DNA from: Gigaspora rosea
Taxonomy: Eukaryota; Glomeromycota; Glomeromycetes; Diversisporales; Gigasporaceae
Direction of reading: 5' to 3'
Length of the DNA: 64,000 bases
Assembly: GCA_003550325.1 (NCBI GenBank)
Contig: QKWP01002026.1
Location: 21,984-85,983, forward strand
Below the pieces are notes generated by a model. It searched no databases. It was not told the origin of the DNA and saw only the letters and a list, made by a program, of their open reading frames with translations. Each line of letters starts with the position of its first letter. Positions within the stretch are counted from its first letter, which is position 1. Of the stretch, positions 48,114 through 59,563 are shown one piece after another. The translations under genes and the position numbers were made by a program.

Positions 48114-48869
48114 GTATCTCATCAGAATTTGGTTAAATCAGTTAGTGAAAATTTTTGTAAAGATTTTTCGGGTGTGTTCGATCAGAGTAATTGGACAGGT
48201 TTGGTTCAGCTCAGTTCGAATTTTTGTTTTTTTTGAAAATGGGATAAATTAGACTATGTTTCCATACTTTTGGAATAGTGCCTAAAATGGTACATGTGTT
48301 GAAAATGTCTAATAGTGTATCAATGGCATGGGAAGGTAGTTGTCTTAGCATTTTATTAGAGATGCCTTGCGGGCCTGTGGCTTTCTGTAGGGGGAATTGG
48401 CAATTGTTTCTACTAGTTCCTCTTTGCTAATTGGCAGGCTAAGAGGTAAATACCATTCTGAAAATACGTGCGGTAGTAGTTCGTAGTGGTCTATTTATGC
48501 TTCACAGTACTTGTTATTGGTCAGATTAGATTTGGTCCATTGGGTGAAGTATTGCTTTACTTTGTCTTTGATTTCAGTTGTGATACCGTTTAAAAGGCGT
48601 ATATTAGAGAGGGATACTCTGTCTGTATGTCTTCTTAGAATGCTGTCTATTATTGTAGTAGTGTAGTTGGTGAAGTTTTGATACCTGCATTTGATATAAT
48701 AATTTATGCGCTCTCTGTGTTCTATATTATTTTTTAGATTTCGGGCTTTGTGGAGGCCTTTGTGTAGTTCTGCAATTAGGGCTTTGGTTTGTGGAAATGT
48801 GTAGGATTGCAGATTCTGTTCACTAAACCAAGTGGTAGGATATTCAGTCAGGTCGTCAATTTGCTTCAT
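48114..48869 (-). pseudogene. LINE reverse transcriptase, N-terminal half and linker
   Basis: The frame 48869-48495 is the Lys/Arg/His-rich segment between endonuclease and RT. From about 48390 to 48236 the frame reads TGPQGISNKMLRQLPSHAID, then WKHSLIYPIF, the usual start of a LINE RT (GPDGI...WK...PI.K). It stops at the insertion of element B and resumes at 44989. Confidence 0.85.
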
Positions 48870-49064
48870 TTTTATATTTATGTCTTCAACTATAGCCGCT
48901 AGCGATCATGGAGCTGGAACTGTGAGAGTTAATCTTTTGCTCTTGTTAGCAATGTTAAGGGCCTGATGGAGTTTTGTGGCTTTGAGGTTAAAGGTGTAAA
49001 ATTTTTGGAGTGCAGATTTAGAAGTAGGGATGAATTTATTTGCTGCTTCTTTAACGACCATGTT

Positions 49065-50125
49065 CTATTTGTGCCATTGCCTATTTAGTACCCTTTCGTC
49101 TGTTATCAGAGTATCATTGTTCAATCTAAGCTCCGTTATGCGGTTACTGATGTAGAAAGCGAAATCTGCCCAAGAATCTTTCGTCATTTTGTGGTAAAGG
49201 AAGGTTTTTCTAGAGGTTTTTTTCTTTCTTTGCATGGAAAAATGTGAAGTAGAAGCCATTTGGTATGTAGAATCATATGGTCGCTATTAGTGATCCCAGT
49301 TGGGTTTGTGATTGTAATGTTCGAGCAGTGGGCAATAATATTAGATGTAACCCAAATGTCATCGATTTGGCTATGTGAAGTTGATCTAGACCAGGTAGGT
49401 TGAGTGATATTGAAGTAGTTAATCATGCTAGACATATAGGTATTGCTCATGAAGTATAAGAGTGAGGTCGACTGGGTTTTAGGGAAGAAAATATTGTTAT
49501 TGAAGTCTCCCAGAACTATAATTCTTATTGATTTTGCTTTGGCTTGTGTGATCCAGTCTGATACAGACATCTGTGTATTTAGGGAGAGTTGCTGATTGTT
49601 AAAGAGAAGGTAGACTGATATAATGTGGGTTCTATTGTGGTATGGAAAAAAGAAATCTACCATTTCAGGAAGGGTATGAATATCGTGTATGTAGGATTGT
49701 AGAAAGGGTTGTATTGCGATAGCTGTTCTCATGCTCAATTCTTGTTTTTTTGCTATGTGTTTATCACAGTTTGAAGTATAGATTAGATATATAGGATTGG
49801 ATAGGTTGAGGTTCTTTTTATTGGATTGGGCTAGTTTGGTTTTTGTCATTGATACGATATGAAGGTCTTTTTCTTTATAGTATTCGAGCTAGATCTTTAA
49901 CTTAAGATTATTGTTAATGCCCTGAACGTTATGGGTAGCGATATTGAGATGGGATAGGTTGTAAATAGTCATTTTGGGTATATGCTTAGTGTGGATAGTG
50001 AGGAAAAGATTTATGCTATTTGTTGAATATGAACTGTTGGTTTTGTTATTTGGGTTGTTGATAGTCCTGTCTGTATGGGTGTGATCAATGCAGTAAGGTA
50101 GTCGCTTATGATAAAGAGTCGTCAA
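49065..50125 (-). pseudogene. LINE APE-type endonuclease domain
   Basis: Near 49945-49925 the frame has LNIATHNVQGIN with the first Asn of the APE fold. An in-frame TAG at 49886-49888 interrupts. Then come VLGDFNNN (Asp/Asn pair), SQIDDIWV and NSDHMIL (the SDH motif) in the frame running from 49849 to 49184. Apart from the stop and a frame change near 49190, the catalytic motifs are visible. In intact elements this domain nicks the target DNA to prime reverse transcription. Confidence 0.88.
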
Positions 50126-50130
50126 AGATA

Positions 50131-52300
50131 TTACATTCCAGATGTGGGAGATCGGGAAGGCTGATCAGATAGTTTGGGATAAGGGTAACATTGAAATGTT
50201 CTTGGATTTTGTTGATAACTTTTGGAAGCTGTATCATAGTTTGATATAGGAACTTGGGTAGATATGGCTGGGATGTTGTTGGTTATATATGTTGTAAGTT
50301 CTTTTAGATTTGGGAGTAAGTTAGGCTTGGTAGGGTCCTTTGGTATGATCTCAATCCATTCTTTGGGGTGTTTGTCGAAGTAATAAATCTTGCGCAGTAG
50401 CTGTGCTATATCCACGAGTTGTCCGGGTATAGTTATTGGGATAGTAATCTGGTATTTTTTAATGTTCTCAACCTTAGTAGGGAGTTCTGGTTTGTCTGTC
50501 GGGTTTACAGTCATTATGTTGGAGGGAAGTGGGATTCTGAATTTATATTTGTGCTTGATTTCTTGAATAAAGGTTCTTGCTAGTTGTTTATCAGCAATAG
50601 GGTATATATAAGTCAGCTCTATTTTGATTTTTGTAGGATTAGTTGGTAGTAGGGGTTTCGCAATTATATAATTATTTGGTAGTCTTCCAAATTCGTATTT
50701 CTCTTGTAGCAAATCTATCATGTTCTTGAAGTCCTGAGGGGTGAGCATTGGGTCTATTGGAAACAAGCGGCGTAAATTCTGCGGTAGTTCTTGCGGGGTG
50801 AGTGGTAAAGAGTCTCTGGGTTCAGGCGTAGGTGGGTCAAAATACTGCTATGAAATGCGATCAAAGTGGTAGTATTCTTTTAGTTGCGCTTTATAGTCAG
50901 AAAGGCAAGCTAAGTCATCAAAGTCAGTAATCAGAAAAAGGTCTCAGATAGCACTATGTAGGTTTGCAGATTCATTGGGGAGGGGTGATTTGTTGTCTGT
51001 GAAGTAGGAGCTGAGGAGATATGAGAAGGAATAGATTTTTCTAAAAGACGCCACAACTGCTCTTGTATGTCTATGCTTAGTAAGGGGTAAAGTAAATGGC
51101 AAAAATTCTATGACGTGTTCTGGGATTAAGTCAGGGTTGTCTGGCAGTAGTTCAAGGTTATCAGATAAGGCTTCTTCAAGAAGCTTCTGCATTAATTCGA
51201 AGGGTATCAAGTTCTCCAGTTGGGCGAATTTGCACAGTAATATATTGTAGCAGTGATCTGGTGTGGATTTGATGTAATGAAGTTCAGGTTGGAGATGTAA
51301 TTGGCTGCTAGTTTTTTCTTAAGCATTGTGTAAATCTGATCTCTGTTGGTTTTGTTAGTTATGGTCATATTGTATTGTCTTTTGTAGTTTCTTAGTGCTT
51401 TATTAAAGCTTTCTTCATATTCAATCTGATATGCTAGCTTGCTCTTTTTGTTTCTAGTGAATGTGCAAAAGAAGGCTATATCCTGGTGTTTGAACTTTAG
51501 CCCGATTGCTGGGGAGATGTTGCACTGTGTAGGTCAGGATGTGATTTTATCATTGAAGAGTTTTATAAGTTCAGTCTTATCTTTGAGCTCGTTCAGTACT
51601 TTGTCAGGTTTCATGTAGCAGTGTCGAAAGGCCGGTCTTTTGTTTTTTTTGTAATGCTTCCGCAATGGTGTTAGTCCATAGAGTTACTAATTCTTGTGAC
51701 TCCGGGTCGAGGAGTCAGGTTCGTCTAACAACCTGACTATAGCTCGGGGTCTTGGATCAGATGGGTATTGATTCTATAGTGAAGTCTGATTTGCAGTCCA
51801 TATCTATATTATCATCTTGACTGTATGTATAATTCTTATCTGTTAAATCAGTTATTGTGGCAGATTTTGTATAGGTTTCAGTATTGGGATCAGTTTGCAT
51901 AATTATTTGACCATTGTCAGTTATATCAAGGAAATCCTTATCGTCAAATATCATTGTTGAGGCTTGGGTTTCACTATAGGATGATTGTAGGTCAATGCTC
52001 TGAGAGTCATGTAACTCAATTTTAGGGGGCTGGTAATCCTAGAAGATCTGGGTGCCAGGTTTTGCATTGTTCTTGTCCAAAACTGGTTTATTGTTTTGAT
52101 TATGCATGATTGTGTAGATCCCTAGTATGATGATGTCATTGATGAATCTGACGAGGATAAGCTGAGTTGGTTACTTTTTTCATTGTTAAGAGTTGTGTCA
52201 TCTGGACCGAGTAAGCAGAGTTTTTTTGTTTGAGGATGGTCTTGGGAGTGTAAGTCTACCATGTGTTGTGGTTCACTGCTAGACTCCATTTGGTAAGAAG
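50131..52300 (-). pseudogene. LINE ORF1-like or N-terminal region, broken
   Basis: Several minus-strand frames (51954-51757, 51210-50944 and 50766-50131) share a coherent, non-repetitive composition. They are separated by stops and shifts. The last is Pro/Ile/Lys-rich and ends just before the endonuclease frame. Upstream of 51954 the same frame continues with ELHDSQSIDLQSSYSETQ up to a stop near 52045. No zinc knuckle was found; whether this was a separate ORF1 is not settled. Confidence 0.6.
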
Positions 52301-52623
52301 AGATGTTGAGTAGTTGTTGCTTTGTTTTGATATGCCTTTTGTGTATTTTTCCTCCCAGAGGAAGAACTGTTTTGATAGCGTGTAGTGTGTCTATGTTGGT
52401 TGTTTTTTCTTTTTTGTTCTTAATTTTGCTTTACTCTGTGTTCTTATAGGGTTCTCTAAATGCCGTGGGGCTGTGTATATTTTTATTTAGGCAAAACTTT
52501 TCTATTCTGCTGTTTTTCTTTCCTAGAATTTTTGTGTACAGGAGATCGTCAGAAAGAGTTCCTATTATTATTACTATTATTGTTTTTTTTTAAAAAAAAT
52601 ATTTTAAATATAATTACAGATAT

Positions 52624-53245
52624 TTCCAAAAAATGTTCTTAAGTTATACATAGAGTATTGTTGTCCAAGTTCTTAATTTACAAAATTTTTTATTGTCTCT
52701 GGGGTTCTTATTATAATTTGATCAGTAATTAACTTTATATTATTCAATTTGTCAGCTAATACTAAGTATTTATAACACGGTTGCTTATAGTCAAACTGAA
52801 TTATTTATCAATGTTAATGCAGCATCTTTTGAAGGATCACCCAATAGTATAGAAATAAATGGATAACACCATAAATACTACTGTTTGTTTCAAGATCAAA
52901 TCCATTTTCTGTATAATCAAGCAGTGGTTTCAATAAAATATCTAACGAATATTGATACAAAGTTTGTTTTACTAGTATAAATTTAAAAGACCCTTTTTTT
53001 GTAATTGTTTTTGCTTTTATAATCAGAAGGTAGGCCAAAAGAACTTTAGCATCAGGCTTGTTTCTGCACCAACTGGAAATGTTATCTAATATTAAATATA
53101 CTAGGTGTTTGTTATATGTAGTAGTATTAGTATACAATATTATCGATAAAAAATGTTTAGAAATTGTTTGCTTTTTCATACTACTTCCCATTATATTGTT
53201 TATAAAACATATATTGTTCTTGATAATATAATAGTTTAAACTCAA
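52624..53245 (-). pseudogene. KDZ/Plavaka-type transposase fragment
   Basis: The frame from 53245 contains RNKPDAKVLLAYLLIIKAKT, then LLDYTENGFDLE. It shifts frame into a region expected to read as a WCYP-type segment. Further down come ALTL, KQPCYKYLVLADKLNNIKL, RTPETIKNF and QQYSMYNLRTFF. This matches my memory of a family abundant in Rhizophagus genomes, large KDZ (Plavaka-like) transposases. The conserved RMHHLDLG-type segment downstream is missing. At least two frameshifts and one stop. It ends about 40 bp before the LINE target duplication. Confidence 0.65.
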
Positions 53246-54061
53246 AAATACAATGTTTATAGATGCTTTAATTGCTAATAGATTCTTAATACAATCAAAT
53301 ATTAATCAATAGTAAAAATAGTACATTTCTTTATTTATATCATTATAAGGGTTTTTTAAAAAAAATATATGGTACTTTTGTTCTATTGAATATTTGATAA
53401 TCTTGTTTGGTTGAAGTAGGCAAAATTATGTTATCACAACATATTTTTTGTAAAAAACTAAGTATATTACTAGCACATATATTTAATAAGTTCTATCTCA
53501 TAATTAACTTCATAAATTCGCCAAATTCTTCACTTGAAAAACCTAAATTATTTTTCTTTAAACTACAAACATCAAGAGACATAAAATTGCTATGGGTTCT
53601 ATATCAAATAATAAATACTCTGCAATACTAGAGATTTCTGTTTTTCAATTTTTTATATAGGCTAGTGCAAAAAAATTGGACTTCAAAAAATTTATAATTT
53701 TGACACTAAGAAAAAATTTTTATTTTCTTGATTAATTATTAAAATTTTTTAGTATCAAATAAAATAGGTTTTAATCTAATTTATTATATTATTTTTATTG
53801 TTTTAATATTGTTTTATTTTAAAAAATAAGTATATACAATTTACTATATTGAAAAAACTTTTTTTTTAAAAAAAAAATATTTTAAATAATTTTGCAACCA
53901 ATATGCTGTTCTATAAGCTTGTACTATGCAAGTGCATTAATATGCATATATTAAAGAGATGGTTAAAATTTGAGCAAAATTGAATCACTAGTTATGAAAA
54001 AATTAAGCTTTAAAGTGTGATAATTTGATTTTTTTTTTACTATATACACATAAGTTATGTA
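53246..54061. other. AT-rich intergenic DNA, nothing recognised
   Basis: The plus frame 53407-53631 and others lack motifs. The DNA is AT-rich with homopolymers. Confidence 0.4.
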
Positions 54062-54397
54062 CAGTCAAACCTTCATATAGTCACCCTCTATATAGTCACA
54101 AAACCAATATAATCACTTTTGTAAGTTTACCAACCTTTTTACTATAATTTTTACCTCTATATAAGCACATTTGCATTATAATCACTATCACAATTTTTTA
54201 TTTACCATCTATATAAAACTACCCTTACATAATCACATTATTATTATAATACTTTGAATTAATTATTTGATTATTATAAATATTTTTGTAAGTTATTAAT
54301 TATTATTTTTTAACAAGTAAAATTTTTTAAATTTGTTTTTTTTTAATAATCAATTATCTTTTCTACATATAAAAGTTAAAATTATACTAAGTAAATC

Positions 54398-54905
54398 AAT
54401 AAAAATAATCTAAGTAAAGTTGTTCAGTATACAAAATTACATATACTCTAAAATTTTGAGATAATTTGGTTAAAATAGTATTAATACACTTTTACAATTT
54501 ACTTTTAGGCGAAAAAAATTAAAAAATTTAAAAATTTTTTAACTTTATCGTAAATTATAAAAGTGTATTAATAAGATTTTAACCAAATTATCTCAAAATT
54601 TCAGAGTATATGTAATTTGTATCCCGAACAACTTTACTTATATCATTTTTATTGATTTACTTTAGATAATTTTAACTTTTATATGTAGCTACGATATACG
54701 ATTATTTTAAAAAAATTTTTTTAAATTTTTTTTAAAATAATCGTATATCGTAGCTACATATAAAAGTTAAAATTATCTAAAGTTAATCGATAAAAATGAT
54801 CAAAATAAAGTTATTCAGTATACAAAATTATATATACCCTGAAATTTTGAGATAATTTGGTTAAAATCTTATTAATACACTTTTATAATTTACGATTAAG
54901 TTAAA
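54398..54905. repeat. Alternating triple palindrome
   Basis: A ~125-bp segment occurs forward (54398-54520), reversed (about 54540-54680) and forward again (about 54725-54905). There are two adjacent palindromes centred near 54530 and 54718. The second centre, with CGTAGCTACATATAAAAGTT mirrored, is nearly perfect. Each segment contains the AAGTAAAGTTGTTCAG word. Confidence 0.85.
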
Positions 54906-54950
54906 AACTTTTTAATTTTTAAATAAAATTTTTATTTATTAAAACTTCTA

Positions 54951-55329
54951 CAGTACAGGACAGCTAAAGATATCCACGTTTAATTAGTTGGCTTAAAAAT
55001 GTTATAACTTAACAAAAAGTTATTAAATCAAAAAACCCTCTTTCAAATTAATAATTTATAACCTAACTACATTTCTGAAAGAGGATTTTTCTTTATTTTT
55101 ATTTTTAACAGTATTATAACAGTTTAAAATTTGTCTATTTTATATATAAATCAAAAATTTGGCACTAATCTACATGCATAGACCAATAAAAACTAGTTAT
55201 TTTTGTGTTATATTATTTTAAATTTGGCGCACCTTAGTAAAAAGTGGATACTTTATAGTGACCTCATCCAAATTTGGCGCCTTTTTTATAATAAAATAAA
55301 AAGTTGATATCTTTAGCTATCCCGTACTG
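54951..55329. mobile_element. 379-bp mariner-type MITE, copy 2
   Basis: Same family as 25316-25769: ends CAGTACAGGACAGCTAAAGA and TCTTTAGCTATCCCGTACTG, bordered by TA at 54949-54950 and 55330-55331. The left ~250 bp align well with copy 1. The right side has about two GTGGATACTTTATAGTG / AAATTTGGCGC units instead of three. Confidence 0.92.
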
Positions 55330-55465
55330 TATATAATCACAATTTTTTTTATATACAATTTTATTATAATTGTTATGATATAGAATCCCTCTATATTAGT
55401 CACATCTCTATATAATCACCAATTTTCATATCCCAAGGGTGTGATTATATAGAGGTTTGACTGTA

Positions 55466-57706
55466 TTTGAATATTCAATGAATATAAATATCTTATTCAT
55501 TGAGTCAGACCTCTAAAGCTATTTATACAAGTGCATTTAAAATTTATTTATATTTAATTTTTTATATCTAATAAAGAAAGCTCTAGGCTACTTTTAATAT
55601 AATTTTATTATCTTTTTATAGTTTGTTGTGTTATAAATTTTTTTAAAAACTTAATTTTTTAAAAAAAAAAGCAAGAAAAAAAGTTGTTTTTTAAAAAAAA
55701 TTATTTTTGCCATCAAAATACAACCTTATAAATTTATATTAAGCAAGTGCATTGCCATGTATATGCTAAATATAGTTAAAATTTTAGCTTAATTGGATCA
55801 GTAGTTGTTAATATATAAAATAAAAACTAATTTACATTTTAAGGTTGTACAGTAGTTGTACATATTACTTTATATAGGGGACATCTAAAGTAGAGTAGAT
55901 TCTTATAATATATTTTAGCGAATTAACTTTAGGGTTAGGGTCATCATAGATTAAAGTTAGGTAGATTTTTAGGTAGTTATATATAAGCAAAATTAACTTC
56001 CCAACATTTTTAATTAATCCATCAAGGTAGGTTTAGACTACCGTTTTTTGTATTTTTCATGTTTTTCATTTTCTGCTTCGCCAAAGATTATCAAATTTCT
56101 TTAATTTGATTGGTCACATGTCACGTGATTATGCTCCGCTTTAGTCAACCCCTTTATATAGTAATTTTATATATAGTAATAATTATTTTTTTTTAACCAG
56201 CGGACCCGCTTTTATTATAAAAGGTAGTAATAATTACAATAATCTAGTGATGGTAAGTTATAAGTGCTACACTACAATTATCCGGCTGCAAGCTAAAATC
56301 CTTCTAAATTTAATAAAAACTCACTTGATACCGAAGTACCCAGGTGCGACCTGCTATAACAACTAGTTCTTCTCATACAGAAGCCCGCAACTCACTGCAA
56401 GTTATTCCTGTACTTACTGAATGGCTGCTGTTAGCCTTGTCAAGACTGCCTTTTTTTTTTAAATCCTTCTCACCTAGCTTCAATGGTGGAATGATTTTAC
56501 TCAAAATCAATTACAAGAAAAGAAAAAGAAAAAATTGAAATATAAAGGAGAGTATAAAAAGGGGTAGCCACTAGACCTAAACAAGATACCAAATGAAAAC
56601 AAATAAAAAAAAGGAAACAAGATGAGAAAAACAAAAAAAAGACTAATCTCGACAAATATGGAATGAAATATATAATTTATAAAAATTATATAATACTGTA
56701 TAGATGATCTACCCAAGTATTATATGACAATGTTAAACAGAAAGAAGAAAAGAAAAACAGAAACAGTAAAGTCCGCCTTTTAGCAAGGTTTGTAAGAAAT
56801 TTCTGCGAACAGTCCAAAATATCTCTAACACGTCATTCACTGTTTACATCGCAGCTGATGACTACTCGTGATGGCGACTCTAAATAGGTAGGCGTTCCCA
56901 ATTTGAAAAAAGTAAACACTACCGATCTTTTGGAGGGGTAAGCCAAAATGCCCACTTTGTTGAAATTTCGAAAATACCAAAGGAGCGAGAGGAGAGTACA
57001 CCAAGTTGTAAAACTTGAAAAAGTTAAGCTATACAGAATATAATATCTAACCAAGCACTTTTGTATGTTTTCACATACAAAAAACCTTGACAAAACTAGT
57101 TACTACTTCTTTGCTTGGTAGATTATACAATTAAATGTCTATAAAAAGATAATAAAAATTATATCAAAAGATAGCTTAGAACTTGTTTTATTTAGTATGA
57201 AAAAATTATAAATAGATAATTAAAATTAAAAAACTTTTATATGTAGACAAAATTAAATTTTTAATTTTAGTATATTTATATTTTTGTATTAAACAAATTG
57301 AAAAAATAAAAAATTAACAAAATTTTTTAAAAATAAAAATTTTTAATAAAATTTATATTTAAATATTTCCCAGAACCTATATAATAAATAAAATTATTTA
57401 AATGCTTATATTAATTATTAAAAATTTTTTTTTTATTATGAATAGATTGGTATATCTACATTTTTGCTCCGGACCATATTATTAAACACTTTATAAAAAC
57501 TTTCTGATACATGTTCAGGTTTGGTTTAATATTCATATGAACTAGTGCTTCTAGGTTTGGGTCTGAGTTTGGTTTGGTCCAGAATAGACTCAACCCCTAA
57601 ATTTTACTAAACTTAAACTTAATCATAATTTTGGTCTGAGCTGGTCCAAAGTATACAAACTAGTTTGAATCTAAATATATATATATATTTGAAATGAACA
57701 AGTTTA
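55466..57706. other. AT-rich intergenic DNA, nothing recognised
   Basis: A less AT-rich block at 56190-56480 begins AGCGGACCCGC and a second lies at 56770-57100, but the frames there (56344-56538 plus and 56833-57093 minus) carry no recognisable motif. No TIRs found. Confidence 0.4.
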
Positions 57707-57858
57707 CTTAGAGTAAAAAGTATAAATCAATTAGTAAAATTTAAAAAAATAATAGCATTTTGTATAATTTTATTAATAAAATTATTAAAAATTTTACTTT
57801 ACATGAAATGTTACTAATTGATCATAATTTCTTGTATAAATAAACTTGTTTAGCACTA
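57707..57858. mobile_element. 152-bp foldback with ACAAGTTTACTTAG ends
   Basis: The left GAACAAGTTTACTTAGAG and AATCAATTAGTAAAATTT pair with the right TACTAATTGATCATAA and AAATAAACTTGTTTAGC. Same end word as 58224-58567 and 59189-59334. Confidence 0.8.
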
Positions 57859-57994
57859 AAAAATATATCAAAATAGTATATTTTATTTTAGTTTTCTTAA
57901 AATTTAAAAAAAGGATACTTAATTTTAAAAATTTTTATTTAAAATTCAAAATTAAGCATCTTTGATATAAACTTTAAGAAAAATAAAATATGTA

Positions 57995-58165
57995 ACTTTT
58001 GTGGTAGGCAAAGCTTGGACCAGAGGGTTAAATAGGCAATCTCCTAGTTGGATTGCAGGTATGGGAGCTAATAGAACCTTTATGTGTGGCTAGTTGTATT
58101 CTTATTTATGTAACAAATATCGGACGCCTGTTGAGATTCTCTTGATGTACATACTTAAATAAAAA
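57995..58165 (+). repeat. LTR-like repeat, copy 1 of an inverted pair
   Basis: About 170 bp starting GGCAAAGCTTGGAC, with AAATAGGCA, TAGTTGGATTGCAGGTATGG and GTGTGGCTAGTTGTA, and ending in TTAAATAAAAACTC. The reverse complement of 58790-59040 shows the same blocks in the same order. An AATAAA signal near the end and the size fit a solo LTR or short transcribed element, but there are no clear borders. Confidence 0.6.
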
Positions 58166-58223
58166 CTCATTTTCCAAGTAGTGACTTTAATTTTAAAAAA
58201 AAATAATATAACTTTTGGTACTA

Positions 58224-58567
58224 AACAAGTTTACTTAGAGCAAAAAGTTAGATTTAATTAGTAAACTTTAAAGAATCATAGAAATATATATAATTTTTTT
58301 TTTTTTTAAATGTTAAGGTAAGACCTTGCTTTTATCTTTATTAAATTTAATAGAAACCTTTTACAATACTAAAAGAAATTTCATTTTTTTAAATCTAATG
58401 CTAAGAATAAAAACTCAGACATATATCTAAGTAAACCTAAATACTTATCTGTAGTCTAAACCTAAAATATATATAATTTTATTAATAAAATTATACAAAT
58501 TTTTATAATACTCTAAATTTTACTAATTGATCATAACTTCTTGTACTAAGTAAACTTGTTTAGTATT
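58224..58567. mobile_element. Foldback with CTAAACAAGTTTACTTAG ends, arm interrupted
   Basis: The left ACTAAACAAGTTTACTTAGA and TTAATTAGTAAACTTTA pair with the right TACTAATTGATCATAAC and CTAAGTAAACTTGTTTAG. About 150 bp of T-rich, unrelated sequence lies off-centre. Confidence 0.7.
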
Positions 58568-58789
58568 AAAAAAGACATCAAAACAGTATATTTTACAGTT
58601 GATCTTCTTTACAATCACCTCCATATACCGTAATCGCAACTTCCATACAATTACATTAAATTTTGAGATGATTTATTAATAAATTTATATAAAAAAACTT
58701 CTATATAATCACACTCTTTTTATAATTACCAATTTTTTTAATATAAATTGCGTAATTATAAAGGAAAAGAACTATATTTTTTTTTTAAG

Positions 58790-59040
58790 TTAAAGTCCGC
58801 AGCTTTGGGTGAGAGTCTTTTTATTCAAATATGTGGACCTCGGCAACCTATATAAGCTTTTGACATTTGTTACATAAATGAAAGTACAACTAGCCACACG
58901 TACAACTTTTGGTTATCTAATTTAAGTAGTCCACTCGAAGGTTCTACACTAGCTGCCATACCTGCAATCCAACTAGAGGAGTGCCTATTTAAATCCTCTA
59001 GTCCAAGCTTTGCCTGTTAGCCCAGCCCCACTTGTATTAC
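58790..59040 (-). repeat. LTR-like repeat, copy 2 of an inverted pair
   Basis: Inverted relative to 57995-58165 and longer, since it includes AACCTATATAAGCTTTTGAC and CACACGTACAACTTTTGG. A CTAGAGGA...TCCTCTAG stem surrounds TTTAAATAGGCA near 58975-59002. Together the two copies bracket the foldback at 58224. Confidence 0.6.
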
Positions 59041-59188
59041 TGGTTTAGCCCTCCGGTATATTAGCCAGTTAGAGAACTGTATTTTATCTTTTTTAAAATT
59101 TAAAATTTTTTATTAAAATTTAAAATTAAGTATCTTTGACATAAATTTTAAGAAAAATAAAATAAAATATACTAATATTTTTTGGTGC

Positions 59189-59334
59189 TAAACAAGTTTA
59201 CTTAAAGAAAAGTTCATTTTAATTAGTAAAATTTAGAGAATTATAGAAATTTGTATAATTTTTTACAAATTTCCATAATTCTCTAAATTTTACTAATTAA
59301 AACAAACTTTTTGTTTTAAGTAAACTTGTTTAGC
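59189..59334. mobile_element. 146-bp near-perfect foldback
   Basis: GCTAAACAAGTTTACTTAAA at the left is mirrored by TTAAGTAAACTTGTTTAGC at the right. The arms (AATTAGTAAAATTTAGAGAA and its complement) pair almost completely around a centre near 59263. It is the best-preserved of three relatives in 57.7-59.4 kb. Confidence 0.9.
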
Positions 59335-59563
59335 ATCAAAAAATACATTATATTAGTATATTTTGTTTTACAAAAATTATATATCAAACCAGTAGTATTG
59401 AACACCACATGTTTTTTTTTGCATAATATAACACAAATGATTACTGCTTTATAAAATTAAATCATAATGATATAATTAGGTCAGATCATATAAATAGCAT
59501 TATGCTTGCTTGTTAGTTCTTTTTGCACTTCATATTTTTATTTAGTGCAAGTTAGATTAGTTT

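Larger units (their letters stand above)
38792..52567 (-). mobile_element. Non-LTR retrotransposon (LINE), decayed, with TSD and four later insertions
   Basis: On the minus strand the order is 5' region, basic ORF1-like part, APE-type endonuclease, reverse transcriptase, RNase H-like region, CCHC-type finger and a poly(A) tail (T15 on the plus strand at 38792-38806). The 15-mer TTATTACTATTATTG stands immediately outside both ends (38777-38791 and 52568-52582), and a T-run follows each copy. That is a target duplication of 15 bp or more. Insertions at 38907-39099, 39653-39904, 40981-43531 and 44998-48105 account for about 6.1 kb, leaving a ~7.6-kb element. Domain order with an RNase H after RT fits Tad1-like or related fungal LINEs; the clade was not tested. 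Confidence 0.88.
54062..55463. mobile_element. 1.4-kb pogo/Tc1-like non-autonomous element
   Basis: Terminal repeats CAGTCAAACCTTCATATAGT (left) and GATTATATAGAGGTTTGACTG (right, 20 of its bases pair), flanked by TA at 54060-54061 and 55464-55465. TATATAATCAC words repeat at both ends. The interior is palindromic (54398-54905) and carries a mariner-type MITE (54951-55329). No transposase frame. CAGT(C)-type ends at TA targets are typical of the pogo/Tc1 group. Confidence 0.82.

Noticed and set aside
56833-57093. 86-codon minus frame
   Set aside because: Mixed composition but no motif, no neighbouring exons, and no element borders; not enough to call a gene.
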